Source: Sphingomonas kyeonggiensis
GTDB taxonomy: Bacteria; Pseudomonadota; Alphaproteobacteria; Sphingomonadales; Sphingomonadaceae
Direction of reading: 5' to 3'
NCBI RefSeq assembly: GCF_014196745.1
Contig: NZ_JACIEH010000002.1
Location: forward strand, 930,383-994,382
DNA: 64,000 nucleotides
Notes under the pieces: generated by a model
The model's input: only the letters and a program-made list of their open reading frames with translations
Told to the model about the DNA's origin: nothing
Databases searched by the model: none
Shown here: in pieces, positions 59,259 to 64,000 of the stretch
Numbering within the stretch: position 1 is the first letter of the stretch
Layout of the letters: each line of letters begins with the position of its first letter
Translations under genes and position numbers: made by a program

Positions 59259-60506
59259 TCAATGCGCCACAACGACCTCTGCCCCGGCATCGGGCTCGGC
59301 GCGCCGGATGCGCGGCAGCAGCAGATGGATCCAGCCGAGCGCGAGCAGATAGGAGATGCTGGCGAACAGGAAGAGCGGCAGATAGCCGAGCCCTGCGGCC
59401 AGCACCGCGCCCGCCACCTTCACGATCACCATGCCGCCGATATTGCCGCAAAAGGCACCGAAGGCAGTCACCCGGCCGACCTTTGCGCGCGGCGTCAGGT
59501 CGGCGATCGTCGCGAACAGGGTGGTCGAGAAGGCCTGGTGCCCTGCCATGGTCAGCGCGAGGATCGCCGTCGCCTGCCACAATTCGCCGGTGTAGAGCGC
59601 CAGCGGCACCGGCAGTACCAGCAGGCCGGAAACCAGCATCGCGCCCTTGCGCACCCGGTCCAGTTCCCATCCGCGCACCAGCAGCCGGCTGGCGAGCGTG
59701 CCGGCGACCATCGCGCCGATCGCCGATCCGGTATAGGCGATCGCGAGCGGCGGACCGAGCGCGGTGCCCTCCAGGCCGAACTGGCGGTGGAAGAAGTCCG
59801 GCATCCAGAACAGCATCAGCCACCAGGTGGAGTCCGACAGGATCTTGGCGACGGCGATCGCCCAGGTGCGGCGCTCCCTGAGGATCGGGCCATAGACCGG
59901 TGCGTCCGCCTCGGCGGCAGGGGCGGCGGTGTCCCCGAACTCCACGCCGCGGACCGCGAGCAGCCAGGCACCCGCCCAGACCAGGCCGACCACGCCGGCG
60001 AACACGAACGCCGCGCGCCAGCCATAGCCGGCGGCGAGCAGCGGGATGAGCAGGGGCGCGAGGATGCCGCCGAAGCTGTTGACGCCGTTGCCGATGCCAT
60101 AGCCGGTCGAGCGCAGATGCGGCGGGAAGATCGTCGCGATCGTCTTGATGCCGCTGGGCGTGCCCATCGCCTCGGTTGCGCCCAGCGCCGCGCGGACAAA
60201 GGCGAACTGGCCCATCGTCGCAGCCCAGGCATGGCCGATCGCCGCGACGCTCCATGCCGCCACGCCGAGCGGATTGGCCCATTTGACGCCGGCCTTGTCG
60301 ACGATCCAGCCGGTGAACAGGAAGGCGACCGCCGCCGATCCCTGGAACCAGGCGGCGAGCGTGCCATAATCATTGTCGCTCCAGCCGAGATCGGCCGAGA
60401 TCACCGGCTTGAGCACCGAGATGATCTGGCGATCGACCAGGTTGAGGATGCCCGCCACCAGCAGCAGCGCGAACAAGGCCCAGCGGCGCCCCGGCGACAG
60501 CGTCAT
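59259..60506 (-). CDS. MFS transporter, ACS family
   Basis: 415 residues with about 12 hydrophobic helices. LNLVDRQIISVLKPVISADLGW at helix 1 and the repeated inverted halves match the ACS group (organic anion:H+ symporters). The loop near residue 195 is charged. Its ATG (60506) overlaps the stop of the dioxygenase gene (ATGA), so they are co-expressed. It probably moves the organic acid left by, or feeding, the sulfatase and oxygenases. No closer assignment is possible. Confidence 0.87.
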   Translation of the reverse strand: MTLSPGRRWALFALLLVAGILNLVDRQIISVLKPVISADLGWSDNDYGTLAAWFQGSAAVAFLFTGWIVDKAGVKWANPLGVAAWSVAAIGHAWAATMGQFAFVRAALGATEAMGTPSGIKTIATIFPPHLRSTGYGIGNGVNSFGGILAPLLIPLLAAGYGWRAAFVFAGVVGLVWAGAWLLAVRGVEFGDTAAPAAEADAPVYGPILRERRTWAIAVAKILSDSTWWLMLFWMPDFFHRQFGLEGTALGPPLAIAYTGSAIGAMVAGTLASRLLVRGWELDRVRKGAMLVSGLLVLPVPLALYTGELWQATAILALTMAGHQAFSTTLFATIADLTPRAKVGRVTAFGAFCGNIGGMVIVKVAGAVLAAGLGYLPLFLFASISYLLALGWIHLLLPRIRRAEPDAGAEVVVAH

Positions 60507-61255
60507 GCGAAGCTCACCTGGCGGCCGCCCTGGACGAGCGGGATGGCGTTGCGGCGCAGCTGCTTCGTCCCGGGGTTGAGCATCGCCTCGGCCGTGTACT
60601 GCGCGAGATAGACGCGCCTTGGCCTGTCGGTGCGGTTGGTGCCGGTCGCGTGCAGCGTCAGGCTGGAGAAGGCGACGATGCTGCCCGCCGGCACTTCGAT
60701 CGCGACGCTTTCCGCTTCATCGACTTCGGCGGCCAGGTCGTTGCTGCCCTCGCGCTTCGCATGGGGAACGATGCCGCGCAGATGGCTGCCCGGCACCACG
60801 CGTACCGTGCCATTGTCGATCGTCGCATCGTCGAGCGGGCACCAGCAGGTGAGATAGGGCAGGTGGTCCGCCGGACCGCCATAGCCGACGACATAGCCCG
60901 AATCCTGGTGCCAGCTGAACGGCAGGCCACCCTCGGGGCCCTTCACGACATATTGGTCGAAGAAGAAATAGGCGGTGTCGCCGAGCGTCGCCCGGCACAG
61001 CTCGGCCATTTGCGGGCTGAACAGCATGCGCCGCAGGGCGGGCTGCTCGCGCTGGCATTCATTGGCGAAATAGCGCCGGCCGCGATGGCTGATGCCGAGC
61101 GTATCGGTGCCGGCGGCGTCCATCCGCGCGACTTCCCGCGCGACAAAGGCATCGCACTGCGCGCGCAGCAATTCGAGCAGCTCGCCCTTCAGCACCCCAT
61201 CGAACACGGCATAGCCCTGTTCCGCGAACTGCTCTGACTGGCGCGCATAGCTCAT
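60503..61255 (-). CDS. PhyH-type Fe(II)/2-oxoglutarate dioxygenase
   Basis: 250 residues of the phytanoyl-CoA dioxygenase-like family. The iron ligands are H116 and D118 in SWHQDSG and H202 in TLHATGTN; an Arg of RPRRVYL binds 2-oxoglutarate. ATG 61255 gives the family's usual start (QSEQFAEQGYAVFDGVL). Related dioxygenases hydroxylate small organics, and other 2-oxoglutarate enzymes (TauD, AtsK) split sulfonates or sulfate esters. Next to a sulfatase and an SsuD-like enzyme a sulfur role is attractive, but the fold subgroup is PhyH, so this is inference. Confidence 0.88.
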   Translation of the reverse strand: MSYARQSEQFAEQGYAVFDGVLKGELLELLRAQCDAFVAREVARMDAAGTDTLGISHRGRRYFANECQREQPALRRMLFSPQMAELCRATLGDTAYFFFDQYVVKGPEGGLPFSWHQDSGYVVGYGGPADHLPYLTCWCPLDDATIDNGTVRVVPGSHLRGIVPHAKREGSNDLAAEVDEAESVAIEVPAGSIVAFSSLTLHATGTNRTDRPRRVYLAQYTAEAMLNPGTKQLRRNAIPLVQGGRQVSFA

Positions 61256-61375
61256 GGGGCGGATGCTAGGCTGCGCCGGCCGCGGGGCCACCAAGAAAAT
61301 CTATCAATCCCTAGTTGTATGGTGGGGATTGCGTGGAGGGCTGTGGGAGGGAGAGGCGGGAGCGGAGCGATTGGC

Positions 61376-62431
61376 TTATCCCAGTGGCCCGTGATCGAGC
61401 CGGGGCAGGACGTGGCGGGCGAACAGATCGGCCTCGGCGGCGTGGGGATAGCCCGACAGGATGAACGCCTCGATCCCTTCCGCCTGATAGGCCTGGAGCT
61501 TGGCGAGCACCTGGTCCGGATCGCCGACGATCGCCGCGCCGCAGCCGGAGCGGGCCCGGCCGATCCCGGTCCAGAGATTGTCTTCGACATATTCGCCGCC
61601 CGCCGCCTCGCGCAGCTCCGCCTGGCGGCGCACGCCCGCCGAGCTGCTGTCGAGCGAGTTGGCGCGGATCCGGGCGCCGGTGCCGGCATCGAGATGCGAC
61701 ACGAGGCGGTCGGCGGCGGCGCGGGCTTCCTCCTCGGTCTCGCGCACCACGACATGGACGCGGTAGCCGAAGCGCAGGCTGCGGCTCTCCCTGGCGGCGC
61801 GGGCGCGCAGATCGGCGATCGTCTCGCGTACCGCCGGCAGCGTGTCCGGCCACATCAGATAGACGTCCGCGCCCTTGGCAGCGGCGTCGCGCGCGGCTTC
61901 GGAGAGTCCGCCGAAATAGAATTGGGGCGCGCGGCCCGACACCGGGGCGATGCGCGGCGGCTTGAGCTTGAGGTTCCAGAACGCGCCCTCATGGTCGAGC
62001 GGCTCGCCGTTGAGCAGCGTGCGCAGGATCTCCATCGCCTCGACCGTTCGGGCGTAGCGCGGCGCGCTGTCCAGGGTTTCGCCAGGCAGGTCGCTCGAGA
62101 TGATGTTGATCGCCAGCCTGCCGCCCAGCATCTGATCGATCGTCGCGATCTGGCGGGCGAGCTGGGGCGGCCAGTTCTCCCCGATCCGGACCGCCATCAG
62201 CAGGCGGATGCGCCGGACCCAGGTGGCGATCGCGGCGGCGAAGGCCGTGGTGTCGATGCCTAGCGCATAGCCCGAGGGGAGCAGGATATTGTCGAAGCCG
62301 AGGCTTTCGGCCTGGAGCGCGATGTCGCGGCAATGTTCCCAGCTGGACTGGAGCCTGGGTTCGGGTACGCCCAGGAACTCGTAATCGTCGTCGCACAGCG
62401 CGGAGAACCAGCTGACTTCACACTTGGCCAT
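61376..62431 (-). CDS. LLM-class flavin monooxygenase, SsuD-like
   Basis: 351 residues of the luciferase-like FMNH2-dependent family. The alkanesulfonate monooxygenase group is suggested by CEVSWFSALC, DNILLPSGY, RRIRLLMAVRIGENWPPQLARQIATIDQM and GGRLAINIISSDLPGE. Such enzymes release sulfite from sulfonates using reduced flavin from a partner reductase, which is not in the window. The gene begins a minus-strand run that continues, after a 120-bp gap, into the dioxygenase and MFS genes. The alkane chain or other substrate cannot be told. Confidence 0.9.
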   Translation of the reverse strand: MAKCEVSWFSALCDDDYEFLGVPEPRLQSSWEHCRDIALQAESLGFDNILLPSGYALGIDTTAFAAAIATWVRRIRLLMAVRIGENWPPQLARQIATIDQMLGGRLAINIISSDLPGETLDSAPRYARTVEAMEILRTLLNGEPLDHEGAFWNLKLKPPRIAPVSGRAPQFYFGGLSEAARDAAAKGADVYLMWPDTLPAVRETIADLRARAARESRSLRFGYRVHVVVRETEEEARAAADRLVSHLDAGTGARIRANSLDSSSAGVRRQAELREAAGGEYVEDNLWTGIGRARSGCGAAIVGDPDQVLAKLQAYQAEGIEAFILSGYPHAAEADLFARHVLPRLDHGPLG

Positions 62432-62523
62432 AGAAAATCTTCTCCCGTCGTCCGCCGCGCTACTCTTGCGCTCGTTCGGCGGTTCGCGCCAAGAAGTTTA
62501 ATCCCAGCATTGGCATAGGAATT

Positions 62524-63612
62524 ATGGTCGAGACAATCCGCTACGGCATCGTTGGCACCGGCATGATGGGCTGCGAGCATATCCGCAACATCCGCCTGAT
62601 TCCGGGCGCGCAGATCACGGCCATCGCCGATCCGGTCGAGGCGTCGCTGGGCTGGGCCGATGCCTTTCTGGGGGAGGCGCGGCCCGCCCGGTTCCGATCG
62701 GTCGAGGAACTGGCGGAGAAGGGCGAGATCGACGCCGTCGTCATCGCTTCGCCGAACAACACCCACCGGCAGGTCCTGCAGCCGCTGTTCGATCGGGGCG
62801 TGGCGATCCTGTGCGAGAAGCCGCTGGCCACCACGATCGAGGATGCGCGCTGGATCGTCGAGCAGGCCGAAGGTCGCGCCGCGCCGTTCTGGACCGGCAT
62901 GGAATATCGCTACATGCCGCCGGTCGCGCGCTTCGTCGAGCAGGTCCATGGCGGCCGCGTCGGCAAGCTGCAGATGGTCTCGATGCGCGAGCATCGCTTC
63001 CCGTTCCTCCCCAAGGTCGGCGACTGGAACCGCTTCTCGCGCAACACCGGCGGGACGATGGTCGAGAAATGCTGCCACTTCTTCGACCTGATGCGGCTGA
63101 TCACCCGCAGCGAGGCGGTGCGCGTCTATTGCTCCGGCGCGATGGACGTGAACCACCGCGACGAACGCTATGACGGCGAGACGCCCGACATCATCGACAA
63201 CAGCTTCACCATCGTCGATTTCGCCGATGGCACGCGGGCGATGCTCGACCTGTGCATGTTCGCCGAGGGCGTGGAGCATCAGGAAGAGATATCGGCGACC
63301 GGCGACCGCGCCCGGCTCGACGTCCTGGTGCCGCCGGGCGAGCTGGTCTTCTCGCCGCGTGTGCCGCTGCGTGCGCCGAAGCAGGTGGAGCGCGAACTGG
63401 TGCGCGTCGACGAAGTCGCGATGGCGGCGGGTTCGCATCACGGCGCGACCTTCCACCAGCACGAGGCCTTTGCCCGGGCGGTGCGCGGGGAGGGCAAGGT
63501 CGAGGTCTCGGCGCGGGACGGGCTGCAGGCGGTGGCGATCGGTGCCGCGGCGGAACGCAGCGCGCGCGAGGGCCGGGCGGTGGAACTGCGCGAGATACTG
63601 GGCGAAGGCTGA
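62524..63612 (+). CDS. Gfo/Idh/MocA-family dehydrogenase (possible D-apiose dehydrogenase)
   Basis: 362 residues. The N-terminal Rossmann motif GIVGTGMMG (about 8-16) and the conserved CEKPLATT with the catalytic lysine mark the family; the C-terminal domain holds GGTMVEKCCHFFDLM with a likely catalytic His. Family members oxidise myo-inositol, glucose-fructose, galactose and other sugars. ApsD, the first enzyme of oxidative D-apiose use, belongs here, so it is a candidate for that step given the OiaK/OiaX genes. It is 20 kb away from them and lies beside a LacI regulator, so inositol-type roles are equally open. Confidence 0.83.
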   Translation: MVETIRYGIVGTGMMGCEHIRNIRLIPGAQITAIADPVEASLGWADAFLGEARPARFRSVEELAEKGEIDAVVIASPNNTHRQVLQPLFDRGVAILCEKPLATTIEDARWIVEQAEGRAAPFWTGMEYRYMPPVARFVEQVHGGRVGKLQMVSMREHRFPFLPKVGDWNRFSRNTGGTMVEKCCHFFDLMRLITRSEAVRVYCSGAMDVNHRDERYDGETPDIIDNSFTIVDFADGTRAMLDLCMFAEGVEHQEEISATGDRARLDVLVPPGELVFSPRVPLRAPKQVERELVRVDEVAMAAGSHHGATFHQHEAFARAVRGEGKVEVSARDGLQAVAIGAAAERSAREGRAVELREILGEG

Positions 63613-63624
63613 GCCGGCGGGCGG

Positions 63625-64000
63625 CTAGCCGATCAGCCTGGTGCTGGATCGGACGACGAGCTCGTGCGGCAGGGTGATCTGGCTCACCGGGCTGTCGCCG
63701 CCCTGCAATATGTTCACGAGCAGCTCGACCGCCTGCTGGCCGATGCGCCCCTTGGGCTGGGCGATGGTGGTGAGGCCGGGCTGGAAGAAGCGGGCGAGCG
63801 GCAGGTCGTCGAAGCCGATGACCGAGATGTCATCCGGGCACGAGAGGCCCGCCTGGCGGATTGCGCTGATTGCCCCCATCGCCATTTCGTCGCTGAAGCA
63901 GAACAACCCGGTCACGCCCTGCGCGACGAGGTCCGGGACATGGTCGGCGGACGACTGGGCGGAATAGTCGCCGACGCGGACCTGCAGCCGGTCGCGAAGG
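63625..64000 (-). CDS. LacI-family transcriptional regulator, C-terminal part (runs off the window)
   Basis: The reverse frame is open from the window edge to the stop at 63625 and encodes 124 residues of the LacI effector domain: DHVPDLVAQGVTGLFCFSDEMAMGAI, then ISVIGFDDLPLARFFQPGLTTI and a C-terminal ELVVRSSTRLI. The DNA-binding helix-turn-helix lies beyond base 64000. A shorter start at GTG 63915 would cut the domain in half and is not real. It converges with the Gfo/Idh/MocA gene. It is a possible but unproven candidate regulator for the sugar genes. Confidence 0.9.
   Translation of the reverse strand, partial: LRDRLQVRVGDYSAQSSADHVPDLVAQGVTGLFCFSDEMAMGAISAIRQAGLSCPDDISVIGFDDLPLARFFQPGLTTIAQPKGRIGQQAVELLVNILQGGDSPVSQITLPHELVVRSSTRLIG

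Noticed and set aside
57645..60611. A 988-codon plus-strand frame over the sulfatase and MFS genes
   Set aside because: Antisense of conserved genes; no recognisable domain and a shadow-like composition.

Overview
The window looks like chromosome of a Sphingomonas-type alphaproteobacterium. The DNA is GC-rich and tightly packed, with many 4-bp ATGA/GTGA gene overlaps, TonB-dependent receptors, and a non-phosphorylated L-rhamnose pathway of the kind described from Sphingomonas. Palindromic intergenic repeats occur at four places. No rRNA, tRNA, CRISPR array, transposase or phage gene was seen.

About 1-41.7 kb reads as one plant-polysaccharide island whose genes converge on D-apiose and L-rhamnose, sugars found together in pectin (rhamnogalacturonan II) and in apiosyl/rhamnosyl glycosides. 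Left end (+): GH127-type arabinofuranosidase, a RuBisCO-like protein (OiaX/OiaT type) and a DUF1537 kinase (OiaK type). Next (-, 20.0 to 6.4 kb), a probable ten-gene operon: GH140 apiosidase, rhamnonate dehydratase, diketo-deoxyrhamnonate hydrolase, SDR dehydrogenase, lactonase-like amidohydrolase, GH78 rhamnosidase, a divergent Asp/Glu-racemase-family enzyme, MFS transporter, second GH140, GH42. Then (-, 25.9 to 20.1 kb) lldD, rhamnose dehydrogenase, glcD, glcE and glcF. Divergent from these (+) are a split transketolase and a TonB receptor. At 31.7-36 kb lie an MFS transporter, a DUF5060/apiosidase-like hydrolase and an SGNH esterase. At 36.2-41.7 kb lie an FGGY kinase, a second split transketolase, a DeoR regulator and a TIM-barrel isomerase, matching the apulose kinase/transketolase route.

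The logic, inferred from family knowledge, is as follows. Surface and periplasmic glycosidases release apiose, rhamnose, arabinose and galactose. Rhamnose is oxidised to pyruvate plus L-lactate. Apiose enters by isomerase-kinase-transketolase and/or by the OiaK/RuBisCO-like route that yields 3-phosphoglycerate plus glycolate. L-lactate and glycolate are then both oxidised by enzymes of one operon (lldD and glcDEF). Five copies of an AT-rich palindrome, close to ATNATAGTATTAT, precede the operons and suggest one shared regulator that is not in the window. A gene-poor patch at 4.8-6.4 kb carries a GNAT gene between 47-bp direct repeats made from the oiaK 3' end, plus two unknown genes.

From 41.8 kb the content changes: a small gene behind a candidate Fur box, an OmpH/Skp-like protein, a 3477-residue autotransporter with internal module duplications, an RBBP9-like hydrolase and a thioredoxin-like protein. 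The cluster at 55.3-62.4 kb (TonB receptor, sulfatase, MFS, PhyH-type dioxygenase, SsuD-like monooxygenase) suggests use of an organosulfur compound. The window ends with a Gfo/Idh/MocA dehydrogenase (possible apiose dehydrogenase) and a truncated LacI-family regulator.
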